A stretch of 64,000 nt of DNA from Epiperipatus broadwayi (Eukaryota; Onychophora; Udeonychophora; Euonychophora; Peripatidae): assembly GCA_028023455.1 (NCBI GenBank), contig JAQFVV010012490.1, forward strand, positions 1,426,001 to 1,490,000, given 5' to 3'. Every line of letters starts with the position of its first letter. Position 1 is the stretch's first letter. Below, in pieces: positions 1 through 12,843 of this stretch. Below the pieces are notes generated by a model. That model was not told where the DNA came from. It was given only the letters and a program-made list of their open reading frames with translations, and did no database searches. The translations under genes and the position numbers were made by a program.

Positions 1-585
1 ATTGCTATCGCCAGATGTGAAATTTAAGCTTGTATTTTTATTATACAGTTGAGTTCCTAAAATAACTTAAATCAATATTGTTATTTATTGTTCCAGTTAA
101 AAGCTGATGTATAATGACTGATTGTCTTCATCAATGATGATGATTCCTCCTCCTCACACTATTACTATTATTACTATCATATTACGTTGAATATAAATCA
201 CACATTTTTTTCCAAATTTTGGACCTCTAAAAGAGAGTTGTGGCTTAAAACCAAAGTGAAAAGTTTTAACATCTTATTTTTGTGGATCTTTGCTTTATGC
301 TACACGTGATAGAATTATGATTATTTCCTGTGTGAAATAGCATGTTAAATCTTTTTTAATCAATATTTTTGGATGAATTTCAAAAAATGGTTTTAATCCT
401 CTCTCAAACTGCTACTTTTAATGTTATTTATCCAATTTTACTTGTATTTATCAAGAAAAGTTTAACAAATAACTTTTAGAATATTTTTACAACTAATAAA
501 TCAATATAACAATAAGATAAGAGTCTGATTTCCAAGATATTGATTGATTGTTTGTTCTTCTCTACACAAGACAGCACCTATCAAA

Positions 586-1180
586 ATTTTGACAATTCTG
601 ATGCTTATGTTTTGATTTTTTTAAGTGAAAATAAATGTTTTAGAATATTTTAATGTTATTTTGCCGATTTTGACAATTCCAATGTTTTTGTTTTGATTTT
701 TTAAAGTGAAAATTATTATATTGCCAATTATGATAATTCTGTTTTTTTAGTTTTGATTTTTTAAGTGAAATTGAATGTTTGAGAATCTTTTAATGTTATT
801 TTGCTGACATTGACAATTCCAATATTTTCGTTTTGATTTTTTAAGTGAAAACATGTATTTTAGAATCTTTTAATCTTATTTTGCTGATTTTACCATTGTT
901 TAATCAAGAAAACTTTACTGAATAACCTTTAGAATAGTTTTAAAACAAACAAATCAATATCACAATGAGATAGGAACCTGACTTCCAAGGTGTTGATTGG
1001 TTGATTGTTGTTCTCAACACAAGGGAACACATGTTAAAATTTTGAAAGTTCAGATAGCTTCCTTTTGATTTTTAAATTGAAAATGAATGTTTTAGAATCT
1101 TTTAATCTTATTTTGCTGATTGAGAATTCCAATATTTTTGTTTTGAATTTCAAAATGAAAATGAATGTTTTAGAATCTTT
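586..1180. repeat. Internal minisatellite-like units of copy A
   Basis: A unit containing TTTGACAATTCC, a TTTTGATTTTT run, AAGTGAAAA and GTTTTAGAATCTTTTAAT recurs with anchors near 590, 671, 731 and 811, and again near 1041 and 1121. The spacing is 60-80 bp within each block. Related units occur in copy B (about 2884-3010, 3155-3240 and 3370-3450). The units differ by point changes and small length differences, so the array predates the divergence of the two copies. Confidence 0.6.
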
Positions 1181-1420
1181 TTTAACACATTAATTTTCTT
1201 CAGAATACATTTGTAAAAATATAAATTGTTTTAGAAGAATGATTCAGATTTTAATAGAAAAATGTACTTTTACATGAAAGCAAATTGACAAAGAAATTAT
1301 AATGTTAGGTTGCAATTTAAATGGTCTGAAGATGATGCACATTTAAGTTCTGGAAGCAAAGATGTATGAAAGTACCATATATCTGAAAAAGATTCACAAT
1401 AAATTAGATGAGTTTATTTT

Positions 1421-1808
1421 ATATTATAATAATAATAAAATTGTGCTATCACACATATAATATAAAGCTGTATGAATTAACAAATTAATTGTAGTCAACA
1501 AATTAAAATGGCTAAGCACTTTCGAGAAAGTGTATTTCTCATAATCACAGCCTGTTATGACTCACTCATTGGAATCATCATATATGCACAATATGCAAAC
1601 TTTATGCAAATGAGTCAATTAGTCCATCATTTGGATATAGCAAAACATGATTCTTTGCAATTAATGGTGACAGAGTCTTCTGCTATAAAGTAAGCCTCCT
1701 TTACCTTACGTTTAACATCGTGTCTCTCAGTATAAACCAATTTTGCAGAGGCGGGTTCGAACTTGTGCCTGAATACTTTTTGATGTTGTGCAAAAATTGA
1801 AGTTCATT
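1421..1808. repeat. Dispersed repeat inserted in copy A
   Basis: Comparison with copy B shows that the sequence between about 1421 and 1808 is extra. Its first part (from a TGTGCTATCACA segment to about 1560) recurs at 4300-4413. It contains an A-box-like TGGCTAAGCAC (1509) and a B-box-like GGGTTCGAACT (about 1753). These are about 240 bp apart, too far for a simple tRNA head. It may be a decayed SINE or composite repeat. The 61-codon open frame inside it is not recognisable as a protein. Confidence 0.4.
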
Positions 1809-2508
1809 GTCTTATTTAAATACATATATGCATTTTAAATTTAATTTTTTTACAATTTTTTAGACTTAAAATCATACTGCAGCGTAAATTAAGATGTGGC
1901 TTATATTCAAAGTAATATAGTATTATTATTTATTATTTTTCTATCACAGTACAAATTTATAAGAAAAACTCAAATGGTTACACTTTAATCCATTCACAGG
2001 AAAATGTAATTATGCACTTGCTAATTAATACTGATATTAGCTTTAGTTCAGCTACCTAACACAATTCATAGCATGCTTTAGAAATTTCATCTATTTCAAA
2101 AAATATTTAATCTCTATGCTAAATTTGAACCCTATATAGAGAGCAGGCTAATGCATTAATCCCCCACCCCATAAATTCCTTACTCCTTCTTCAATATCCA
2201 TCCAAGAATAATCATAGTCATTCATCAGATAATATCAAATATCTAACTAAGTTAATTTAAAAAAAATACAGTTCTTTGTGGATATGAGTCCCATACAAAT
2301 TAAAATGCATTAGTAAACCATAAATACCTTCTAAATTTATTTATGGGCATCCTTAGATGATAAATGTGTAAAAAAAGTTTCAAAGTTGAATAACAAAAAA
2401 CTACCTGAAATTTGAATTTGGATCGGATGAATCTGAAAAATTTTTTTGTGCTATAAACACAATTTTTTTCCCAGGTAACTGACTCATAGCAACTTAGCTA
2501 ACCATTCA

Positions 2509-3850
2509 ATGCACTTTTTCCAAATTTTGGGCCCCTAAAAGAGGATGAATCAAAAATTTTTAACATTTAGTTCTGTGGATCTTTATTTTATGCTATAAAT
2601 GCACATAGTATTATGATCATTACCTGTGTAGAATAGCATGTTAAATCTTTTTTAATTAATATTTTTTGGATTAATTTCATAAACAGCTTTAATAATCTTT
2701 CAAACCACTAACTTTAACATTATTTTGCTGATATTACTGTTATTTTATTAAGAAAAGTCTACCAAATAATCTTTAGAATTTTTTTAAAACTAAAAAATCA
2801 ATATAACAATTAGATAATGGCCTGCCTTCCAAGGTACCAACTGGCTACTTGTTGATCTCCACACAAGAGAACCCCAGTCAAACGTTTGACAGTTCCGATA
2901 ACTTCCATTTGATTTTTAAAGTGAAAACACATGTTTTATACTCTTTTAATATTATTTTGCTGATGTTGACAATTCCAATATTTTCATTTTGATTTTTAAA
3001 ATGAAAACATATGTTTTAGAACCTTTTAATATTATTTTGCACATTTTACCATTATTTTATTGAGAAAACTTTACCAAATAACTTTTAGAATATTCTTACA
3101 ATTAACAGATCAATATAACAATGAGATAAGAGCTTGCGTTCCTAGGTGAGTGTTTGTCAAAATTTTGACAATTCTGATAGCTTCCTTTTGATTTTTAAAA
3201 TGAAAATGTAGGTTTGAGATTCTTTTAACATTATTTTGCTAATTTTACTGTTATTTTATTGAGAAAACATTACCAAATAATCTTTAAAATATTCTTAGAA
3301 CATTTAATATAATAATGAGACAAGAGCCTGTCTTCCAAGGCATTGATTGGTTGTTTGTTGTTCTCTACACAAGAGAGTGCCTGTCAAAATTTTGACAGTT
3401 TCAGTAGCTTTCTTTTGATTTTTAAAATGAAAAACATATATTTTAGAATCTTTTTTACACATTTCTTTTTTTCAGAAAATATTTGTAAAAATATAAATGA
3501 TTTTAGAATGATTTAGATTTTAATAAAAAAAAAAAAACTTTTACACAAAAGCAAATTGACAAAAAAATTATAATATTCAGCTACAATTTAAAGAGCCCGA
3601 AGATGGTGTACTCTGATGAAATAGTGAAGATGAGAAGCCAAGTTCTGAAAGTGAAGATGTAAAAAATCAAAATACCATTTATTTGAAGATTTGTAAAAAT
3701 AAATTGAGCTTATTGTAATTATATTAGTTTCATATTTAAGTACATATATGTATCTTAAATTCAGGGTCAATTTTTTTTTCCAATTTTTCAGGCTTAAAAT
3801 CCTACTAGGTCTTACATTCGAAGGTGTCTTATATTTGAAATAATATGGTA
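2509..3850. mobile_element. Non-autonomous DNA transposon, copy B, left end missing
   Basis: From TTTTTCCAAATTTTGG (about 2515) the sequence tracks copy A in order: the GTGGATCTTT and AGAATAGCATGTTAAATC segments, the minisatellite-like units, then the right end (3822-3850, GTGTCTTATATTTGAAATAA). The left inverted repeat seen in copy A is not present, so this copy is truncated or its end has decayed. It lacks the 390-bp insert of copy A. No coding capacity is visible. Confidence 0.55.
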
Positions 3851-4299
3851 TTAGTTACAGGATAAAAGTTAGTTTTAATCTGAATAAGTCAGATGAATAT
3901 TGTTGCATAATAAAAGAAAAAAAATATGATTATAATATGATGCAGATTTTACTACTGGCTAGGAAGATGTCCATACTTCTATAGAAAATGAATCCTTGAT
4001 ATCTTTTTTATCTTAAAAAATAGACATTTACGACAGATCCATAACTATAAAAAGGTTATTATCTATTAAAATCCATCCTCAATTGTCTGAATTCACATGA
4101 AAGTTTATTTAATGCATCAAATTTATAAAAATACGTACATATAAAATATTAACTGTTGATGTAAAACTTTACGGAACTGAACTTTTATAAAAATAAAAGA
4201 CACAAAATTTCCCAACTTTTGCCAATATATATATATTATTGAATTGTCTTGCAATAAATGCTTTTTTTAAATAGATAAATTACTTAACAAAGTATATGA

Positions 4300-4413
4300 T
4301 AATATTAAATCATGCTATCACATTTCCAACATAAAGCTGTCAACAAATAGAAAACTAAATTAAATGGCTGAGCGCTTGCAAGAAGATGTACTTCTCATAT
4401 TCATAGCCGGTTA
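4300..4413. repeat. Partial copy of the repeat at 1421-1808
   Basis: The CATGCTATCACA segment, the ACATAAAGCTGT segment and TAAATGGCTGAGCGCTTG match the corresponding parts of the insert in copy A, with the same order and spacing. Similarity ends after the AGCCGGTTAACA segment. An A-box-like TGGCTGAGCGC is present. Confidence 0.45.
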
Positions 4414-7400
4414 ACAAAGTATAAAAAAATAAAAAAAGATCAAATTTACAAATTTGTGAAAGTAATGAAAAATTTTTGAAAATCTTTAGAAAAAAACAAT
4501 ATAAAGAAAGAGTTTATTAAGTATTAGAGAAAGTTTAACAATTTTCTACATACAGTATACTTATAAATACAATAAACTTCAAATATTAAATTTCATTATA
4601 CTAGATTCAGTCAGATTACTAAACTTGTCACATTTTATACTTATCATTTAGAAATGTCACAAGTTATTTTTGTCATAATGACAATTGCAATTTGTTAATT
4701 TTTTCAAAAACATAATTTTGATGAATATCTAAAAGTTTTAATGTAACTCCAATGCAGCTCCATTCAGATAAATATCATAATTTTATATGTTGCTAATAAA
4801 ATTTATAATTGCACATAAACTTAAACTTGAAAAATATATATATTAATAATGATTATTATTTTAGACTTGAAACAAAATTTGTAAAATAGATCAGGCATGG
4901 ATACTTTTTTTGAATCTTAGGTTTCCTGAGATATTGCTTTTATACAACAGGCCACAAAATTTTGAAGGGTATGCAACATTACTCTTTTCTCTCTTTTAAT
5001 AATATTGTCTCTTTTTATATACTATAATGTAAATAATTTTATTTTACATTTCATTTTAATAAAATATGTTCTTAATATTAATGACAAAACATTCAGTTTA
5101 ACAGAAAAATGAATAAAAAAACTAACCAACACTAAACATAGTTCAAAATTATATTTATTTTTACATATGCGATATATACACTTGTAAATATTAATTATAT
5201 TTGTTATAAATTATTTGATATGAAAAATAGATTTTAATTTATAGCATATACAAAGTCTTAAAATTATTCTTAGCATTAAGCATGCCATCTAAAATTGATA
5301 AAAAGCTGCAGTTACCCTGGTTTAAGCAATAGTATGGTATTCTTATGTAAAATAAACATTGTTTGTGTAAGTTTGCTACTATTTGTCAGTTCTAGAGATT
5401 TATCACAAACTTTCTTTAATTATTAAAATTTGACTGATTTTATTTTTCATTTTGTAAGTTATTAAGATGATGAATATTGCACAATATGTTGTTAGGCAAC
5501 CTAGAAATTTTGACAAGCAATATTTATGAACAATTTTAAAAAGAAAAACATATAATTTCTAACATTAGGGTTTTCTATAAATACTACTTATCATTAACAA
5601 AGTAAAAAAAAAAAAAGATCTAATAAAATCTTAATTAATATGACTTAGCTTTACTGTGACTTTCTTTAAATCACATTAACAATAGCCCTAATTCTATTGC
5701 ATTCAAATAACCACCTAATGTAAAAATTATATGTGGAAGATCAATAAATAACTTTTCATAATATTAAATGTATGCTTATAATGAATATAAGAAATATAGT
5801 AACATATAGTAAAATCAAACACATAATACCTAATGGATTTTTAAGTGAAGGATAAAATAAATAAATAGTTTTTTACTAGAAAATTTCACAATAAGTTTGA
5901 GCACCAGAAATATGGAATGCAGTTGTATTCCATGATCCTTGAATTTTAGAATTTACACTCTATAACTGCATTAAACCATAACCATGCAAGGGAAATGAAA
6001 TAATGTTGATCACTAATCAGAAATATTATGAAAGATTCTTTGCCAAATTCATTTTGTTTCTAAGGCAAATCTTATCAATGGCTATTGTCTAAATATAATT
6101 ATCCAATAAGTAAAAATCAAGATCTTAGAAATTTTACTAAAATTATTTATTTTCAAGGCATTTCTTAATTTTAAAAACTACGTATTCATAATTTCCATTA
6201 TATATTGTCAAGGTAGATTCTTTTACTGATTCATTTAAATGTAATTCCAAAAAATTACATCTCATAATAATTTTTTAAAATAAATTAAGCATCATGATTT
6301 AAATTTCTATACAACATCTTAAATGTCACTATTATATTACATTAACCAATTCTATAAAAGACATCCTGCATTTTTAAAATTTCAACTATCATTTCAGCAA
6401 TGTAAACATTATAAATGCATGACTTCTCATTAATAATAATAAAAAAGAAAACAATTATTATAAACTTTTAAGTAATTAATGACAATTAACAAGTTTACAT
6501 TTAGAAATGAAGTTACTCTGGAAAAATGTCTTCCAAATAATCTTTTTTTTCTTTCCAGATTCAATAATAAAGTCAGATAGATTTGATCTCTAAATATTAC
6601 TGAAGTTTCATCCACAAATCCAGAACAACCTCTGATCATTGTATTTATCTATTTTAAAAATAAGATTTAGCATGCATTGATTTATGTAGATGTGAGCAAA
6701 CACAAATAGTGAACACATAATTAATTAATGCCAAATCTATGACTATAATACCAGAATTGAAGGATTAGTGACCTATTTTCTGACTATTAATTAATATACC
6801 ACAATGCATTGAAAAGTTTCTTATGGAAGATACTATTATTTCTAAATGTCAATATTAACATCCAAGTTGAAAGAAGTGATCAAATTAAATTTAAAAAACA
6901 CAATTTATTTATGATTTTATTGCACAATACTGAATGAAGGGTTGATTTTTAGAGATATGAGATTTCATACTCTCATATATAAATTGTTAAACATATATAT
7001 AACAAAATCGATTTATTGTTAATTTATACATTTTAGACTTTTTTTTTCCTTATAAAAAATAATATTAAGAGATGAATGAGGAAGATATTGTTTGTGTGTG
7101 ATTTTTAAAGAGGTAATCCAACATGAATAAAAAATATGAATTAAAAGTGAGTTGTGTGAAATAGAAATAAAATGGATGAAAAATATTCTGTATTAAGATA
7201 AGTATTAAAAATGACTTATTACATTGCCACTTGTTCTTGTTATGGAAATCTCTAAAAGTGAACAATTATTTTATATTACTGATTGCATATTCTTATCATT
7301 GTTCTTATTATTTTACTGAAATTAAATACAGTAATGAATTTGAACATTATGCATATGTGTTTATATAAATATATAGTGATACAAAGATTTTCATGGGTTA

Positions 7401-7604
7401 CAGATATAAATGATATATTTTTTGGGTTTGTTCATATATGAAACATCAGTTTATTTATAATAAAAATCATACACAGATGAATCCAAAAAATGTACCACAT
7501 ATATCTTAAAAAAAGTACATAAAGAAATAGATTTTTTTTTGGCAAATTTATATACCAAATGTCTAAATGGTAAAGATGTACCAGATGATTAAGAATACAG
7601 AATT
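4414..7604. other. AT-rich gene-free stretch
   Basis: Only A/T runs and very short TA repeats are seen. The few 60-70 codon frames have no ATG context, composition or motif suggesting a protein. I see no RNA gene, inverted repeat or recognisable element here. Confidence 0.6.
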
Positions 7605-8720
7605 AATATTAATGTTTAAAAAATGTAATAATAAAGATATTAAAAAATTGCAGATCTATCAGTCTTTTATCAATTCTATACAAAATATTTACCAAAACAA
7701 TTACAACTCATCTACATGAACTTTGAACTTTAATCAACCAAAACAACAAGCTGGATTTAAAAGTGATTTTAGTATAGTGGATTATATTTAAGTACTGACA
7801 GTAGTTATAAAAAAGACCAATGAATTTGAACTGCCATTATGCTTTGCATTTGTAGATTATGAAAAGGCATTTGATTCTATAGCAGTTCTTCATTGATTAA
7901 AACATCGTATCATTAAGTTGCAGATCCAGGATATCATATTCTGAAGAATATTTATAAAAATCCAATACCAACAATTAGACTACATAATGATACTAGAAAG
8001 ATAAACATTGAGAAAGATATATGATAAGATAACTCCATATCTTCAAGACTTTTACAACAATTTTGCAAGAAGTATTTTGTGGATTAAAATGGAAAGTTAA
8101 GGAAATAAAAGTAAATGGAGATTATTTAACTCATCTAAATTTGGAATATGATGTATTTTTTTTGCAAATAATGCTTTAGAGCTTCAGAAAATGTTGCACG
8201 AGTTATTAGATGAAAGTAAAAAAAAAAATACGACTAAAGGCAAGACTAATGTTCCATGGATTTTCACAAAAGATGAGAATAAAGATTGATAATGATGAGT
8301 TAGAAGAAGTTAACAATTACAAATATCTTGATCAGATTATTACTATAGACAGAAACATAATGGATGAAATTAATTGTAGATTACACTTGTCTGAAGTGCT
8401 TTCAGTAGAAATAACTTACATGTTTGAAAAGGAGGGTTTTTAATAAATGTATTATACCAGTTTTTACTTATGGATCTGAGACTTGGACACTTAACAAAAG
8501 AACAATAAAGAGACTTCAGACCATTCAATAAAGTATAGAGAAATGCATATTAGGATTAACAAAAAGGGATCTAAAATGAAATACATGAGTGAGAGAAGAA
8601 ACAGATGTTACTGATATATTTCTAGAAGAGATGATAATAGATGGACAGTTGAAATCTTAAACTGGATTCCAAGAGAAGTGTAGAAAGATACCACGTGTGA
8701 GATGAATGAATAAAATAAGT
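7605..8720 (+). pseudogene. RTE-type LINE fragment, heavily degraded (RT to C-terminus)
   Basis: Reading across frames on the plus strand gives an RTE-type reverse transcriptase in order. There is an LFKK...D.K start near 7610, FNQPKQQAGFKS near 7735, and motif A FVDYEKAFDSI at about 7847-7880. A decayed motif C region reads LEYDVFFANNALELQKML (about 8140-8195). The YKYLDQII block lies in an open frame at 8210-8443, and TYGSETWTLNKRT near 8465-8500. The FADD box of motif C has lost its aspartates, and many stops and frameshifts separate the blocks, so it cannot make an enzyme. The 5' endonuclease and the 3' end seen in other copies are absent. It is the most diverged of the four RTE copies here. 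Confidence 0.82.
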
Positions 8721-9410
8721 TGAAAATGATGTTAATGATATATTTGAATAACTGAAAGTTATCTTTTTAATTAAATTCTCTAAATAATTGTTAATACCTA
8801 TAATTAAATTAACCACCATTATTATTCTAGTTGTACTGTATTATTCTAGTGGGAACTGTTAATACAGTGAACTCTCAATTCATCTCATATATGCATGTAT
8901 CATTTTTCTGCATTCATTGTTTGCTTTCTCTAATCCTGAAATCAACATTATAAATATATATATATTTTACTGATCTAACACTTTTCTTTCAGTTATTTTT
9001 TTTTTCATACCTATTGAACAAAACATAATACCAATATAATATTTTCCACAACAATAATTTTTTTAAAATGTGAAATAAACCTTTTATTAAAAAAATAAAT
9101 ACTAAACACAATTCTTCTGATTAAAAAATAAACTTTCTTTAATTTTTTTTATATTAGAAACAATTAACTTTTCACCCAATCTGGTCTCATTTTGCTACTT
9201 GTTTATTAGAGAGTTGTTTTATTTTTTTTTATTTTTTTTTACAATTTTTGCCTTTTTTAAAAGAAAGGCACAGATATTAAAAATCTTTAATTATTGAGAA
9301 ATCATTTGAAACATAAAATCTGTCCAAACCATATTATCTTAGACAATTACCATAATTACATAATTACTAATGATATATGAATATTATAAATTGCTCTGAA
9401 TAAATTACTG
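8721..9410. other. AT-rich spacer
   Basis: Only A/T runs and a short (TA)n run near 8953 are visible. No gene or element is recognised. Confidence 0.5.
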
Positions 9411-9612
9411 ATGTGATAGAGTGGTGGACTCTAGAGCACAAAGTTGATAGATTGTGGCCTGGCTCTGTCACTTCCAATGCTCAAGCTTCTTATGAATTCC
9501 CAAGCAATAAATCATTCATTTAATTTGGTTGCACAAACACACAATTCCATAGCCACAGCTACTACAGTAAAATGATTGATAGCATAAAAGGCTCAACACT
9601 AAAAAAAAAAAC
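9411..9612 (+). mobile_element. SINE-like repeat with tRNA-like promoter boxes
   Basis: An A-box-like TGATAGAGTGG (9414-9424) is followed about 26 bases later by a degenerate B-box-like GATTGTGGCC (9450-9459). These are the two internal RNA polymerase III elements of tRNA-derived SINEs. A less AT-rich body follows and ends in a run of A (from 9601). I could not find a clean target duplication, so the boundaries are approximate. It is not a functional tRNA gene: the stems do not pair properly. Confidence 0.4.
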
Positions 9613-10831
9613 ATAAACAAAGCAACAAAAATTGTATCAAAAATATTAGCTAGCCCATCTTACAAAACACTCCATACAGTAGTGCCACCCTGTGCCAACT
9701 ACAGTAATCAATGGATGCCAGAAGGCAAAACACCAGAAAATATTTTTTATCAGGCAATGCTTAGTAATGCACCCAGCTTTACAACTTATCTACTTAATTT
9801 TTTAAAGTCAAGAATCACTAATATTTTCAATAGCACTTTAGATCTTCCAAAATTTCTGTTAATGTTACTTAATTGCACTATTAGATGAATTTTAAAATTA
9901 TATACAGCACTATGTTGCAGCAGAAAGATGCAAAACATATATATATATATATACAGATGGGTATGAGTGAGTGAGCATTTGCATATTTGTTTATTCATCA
10001 GCATATATAAAAACAGTAGTGTATGTAATATTTTTAATTAAAAATAATATAAACCTTGATATTAGCTATAATTATGTAAATTAAATAAAAAATAAAACCC
10101 TGGAAAATTTGATCAGCAACATAATGTATTTAAATTTATTACCAATTATTCTAGTCTAAAGGAAGGGCAAAACAATTATTTTGTTCAATATTATTCTCTT
10201 GAGTAATTAAAAAAAAAAAAGTAAATAAGAGACCCACTTCATAAATTAATAAAAACTGAAAGAAAAAAAAATTAAAACAAAGAAGCAGAAACTCAACCTA
10301 TTATTTGTAACAACTAACTACATGATTAAATGTTAATTAAAGCTAATATTACAAAATTTTTGTATTATCTGATGGCATTTGAATATTTATAAGCTAATGA
10401 CATTTCAATAATTCATTTTTCAAAACTAATAATTGGAATAAGATTATCTTGTTGTTTCCATCATTAATAATACTATTACTATCAATTACTGCTGTCATTA
10501 GTATTCTTGATTTTGAATATTTTGAGATTGCTATTTTATTTATTTGTTTCAATAGTACAAAAAGAAAACTTAATAAGATTCAAACACAATTATAAATTTT
10601 CATGAATAAATTTTCAATATTTACTAATACAGAATATATATATTGAATTAAATGTTTCTATGGATTGTTATTATAATAATTAATAGAAATGAGGAGATAA
10701 TATCCATTAAAGAAAGAGAGAATCTTCAATGTTGTTACCAAGAAATTCTCAATTACTACTAATTAACAATTCCTGAGAAAATAAGTTTTACTCATAAACC
10801 TATATATAATATTATGAACTATATATATATA
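9613..10831. other. AT-rich spacer with simple repeats
   Basis: This holds a (TA)n run at about 9937-9953 and many A/T tracts. Open frames of 68 and 72 codons overlap on opposite strands and show no protein signature. Nothing else is recognised. Confidence 0.5.
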
Positions 10832-11010
10832 TCATTTTCATTTATTATTGACCCATTGCAGGATGAAAGTCTCTCCAAGTTTAATCCAGTTTTTTTGATC
10901 CATAGGTCTCTTCTTTATGTTGCATCAACAAACTTCTTATTTCATCCCTACATTTCACATGAGGTATTTTTCTAAATTGATTACAATATCTTGAAATTCA
11001 CTTTAAGATA
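10832..11010 (-). pseudogene. RTE-type LINE, 3' terminal fragment
   Basis: The plus-strand sequence from CATTGCAGGATGAAAGTCTC through the TTTCATCCCTACATTTCACA segment closely follows 24097-24250 and 56100-56250. Those are the 3' end and the last codons of the RTE family on the minus strand. Only about 180 bp remains, consistent with 5' truncation during target-primed insertion. The Penelope-like fragment begins just beyond it. Confidence 0.65.
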
Positions 11011-11044
11011 TTAACAGGCAAATCAATAGAAATTTCATATTAAG

Positions 11045-11985
11045 GTCTTCTTAACGTTTCCACTTTTTCCAAAAAGGGAAAGGCTAATGAGTATTTCCCA
11101 AACATTATGAATTATCACACTAGGTTAATTTACTGAATTATTTTCCATTGTTATGTGACTAGCTTCTTTAAATTTTTTCTCAGTCCAATATTTTTGTCTT
11201 TTTTCAATCAAACATAAGTTCATTGGCACACACAGTCTGCTATTTCAAAATTCATTCATTTTTTTTCTAATCATCACTTTGTGCTTTTTAAATCACTTTT
11301 CAATGAATAAACTGTGTTTTCAATATACCACATTCACATGATATTTCACAGGTGTAATTTTTGTTTATCTGCATTTCAAGTTTAGGTTTTATAGGGAATA
11401 GGTTTCTTCATAGTGTGCTATGAGTTTGGAAAACTGTTCTGATGTTATATTCATCGTAGATATTCTTTAGTTTATCTTCTATACCTCATATGCATGGATG
11501 CACTACAATACCCACAATTGTTTTTTTTTTTTATAAATAAACATTTTTAATGATAGTTTGTTCTATGTACAACTTTTCTTTTTCCAAATCACTAGTTTCT
11601 GAATAAGCTTCTTTTACTCTGTTCCATAATGGTAGTATAATTCTATATTTTATGCTTCTTTCATAATTAGTTGCATGTGATAAATACTATCCCATGTATG
11701 TGTGAAAGTGGAGGTGTTCTGTAAATTATTATTTTGATTTGATCATGAGGGAATCTTGTCACTAGAACATCTAAAAATGCTAATTTTTGTTCTTGATCTG
11801 ATTTTATTGCGAATTTTATTGAAGGAATACACTATCAATGTATTGTAAGAATGAGTTACAACCCTAACACACCATCCAATGTTTAGGGCACTCTGCCAAT
11901 TGGAACCATATAAAAATAGTTGCCTAACCAATAAATTGCCAAACAATTTATCAATATTAGCATTTTTCCTTTCCAACACACACAC
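11045..11985 (-). pseudogene. Penelope-like element fragment (RT tail, linker, GIY-YIG region)
   Basis: Minus-strand frames give the C-terminal part of a Penelope-like retroelement in the expected order. The RT tail reads KLAFLDVLVTRFP (11760-11789) followed by a decayed YRKPTHT-type block. A linker reads KLKNIYDEYNIRTVFQTHS (about 11412-11475). A GIY-YIG entry reads YTCEISCECG (about 11325-11360), and the closing helix includes EASHITMENN (about 11150-11170). In this family the GIY-YIG domain nicks target DNA and the RT copies the RNA. Stops and frameshifts interrupt every block. The 80-codon open frame at 11743-11985 covers the RT tail in the wrong frame. A (TA)(TG) microsatellite abuts its upstream edge. 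Confidence 0.72.
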
Positions 11986-12398
11986 ACATATATATATACA
12001 ATAAACATCTTTTTATTTTTTTAAAAAAAGATAAAAACATTAAACAACTAGGGAAAACATATGTATACTAACACTGAAATAAAACGTGCTGTCACTAACT
12101 AAAGAAAACTATATAAAAAAATTGTACATAAACCTCACAAAACATGACCGAATTTAAAATCTAATCACATAGAAATCAACTGTGGAAACGAAATTTAAAA
12201 TGTTCACAAATGATTGTTTTAATCCCTACTATATATATTGTCTGTTCAACAATGTAAAATGACAAGGTTCATATATTTAAAAAAACTATGCGCGCGCGAT
12301 CTAAAAGTGGTATTAAATGTTATATTGTGTTCTGCCTTCTAAGATAATGCATTTGTAAATAAAAGCTAATTTTCTTCTTCATGAAAAAATTGGAATAC

Positions 12399-12410
12399 AA
12401 AGATGGACAT
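12399..12410. repeat. Target site duplication of SINE, left copy
   Basis: AAAGATGGACAT here is repeated exactly at 12518-12529, flanking the tRNA-derived SINE. A 12-bp duplication suits LINE-mediated insertion. Confidence 0.75.
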
Positions 12411-12517
12411 GTCTTGCATTGGTGGTCGAGATGTCAGCGCGACTGCCTTGCACTTGCAGGCAGTTGCCCGGGTTGCAGGTTCGCGTCCGGGCCGATGCTA
12501 TGACACTTAAAAAAAAA
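12411..12517 (+). mobile_element. tRNA-derived SINE
   Basis: This is a GC-rich block in very AT-rich surroundings. The A box TGGTCGAGATG (12423-12433) fits the tRNA consensus at nearly every position, and the B box GGTTCGCGTCC (12478-12488) lies 44 bases further on, as in tRNA genes. A hairpin (ACTGCC...GGCAGT, about 12441-12464) occupies the anticodon-arm position. The element ends in an A run and is bounded by an identical 12-bp direct repeat. The body is only about 95 bp, so it is a short SINE or only the tRNA-like head. It would be transcribed by RNA polymerase III and moved by LINE machinery. The pairing is irregular around the T arm, so a working tRNA gene is unlikely. Confidence 0.78.
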
Positions 12518-12529
12518 AAAGATGGACAT
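12518..12529. repeat. Target site duplication of SINE, right copy
   Basis: Exact repeat of 12399-12410. It overlaps the end of the A tail, so the duplication may be 9-12 bp. Confidence 0.75.
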
Positions 12530-12843
12530 ACACATTCGAATTTAAATCATTTTAAAATAATATTCAGAATTGCCAGAAGCCAAACTTTTAAAGTAAACAG
12601 ATCAATTAGAAGAAACAATTTAAAAGAAAAGATTTTATTATTTGATGATTAAGAAACTTTAGTTGGATTCACGTAAAAAAAGGAAGATAAAATAAATAAC
12701 TGTTATATAGAAACATCGCCACTAAATACCTGATTAAAAGTAAATAAACCAAGATAAATATAGTATTATATTATACAATGTATAATGTATTATAGTATAC
12801 AATGTGTGCTTGCTTTTTTAAAAAGTTCATACCATAGGGAATA

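Larger units (their letters stand above)
179..1919. mobile_element. Non-autonomous DNA transposon, copy A, with inverted ends
   Basis: The left end (179-204, beginning ATATTACGTTGAATATAA) and the right end (1918-1892, read on the other strand, beginning ATATTACTTTGAATATAA) are imperfect terminal inverted repeats matching over roughly 22 of 26 bases. A second copy starts near 2509, which supports a dispersed element. No transposase frame is visible, so it would depend on a helper. The interior holds repeated 60-80 bp units (586-1180). A separate repeat of about 390 bp (1421-1808) sits inside this copy and is absent from copy B. TA next to both ends would suit a Tc1/mariner- or pogo-type insertion, but the flanks are too AT-rich to be sure. 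Family assignment is open. Confidence 0.6.

Noticed and set aside
12411-12517. A genuine tRNA gene
   Set aside because: T-arm and acceptor pairing are irregular, an A tail follows, and exact flanking duplications show retroposition.
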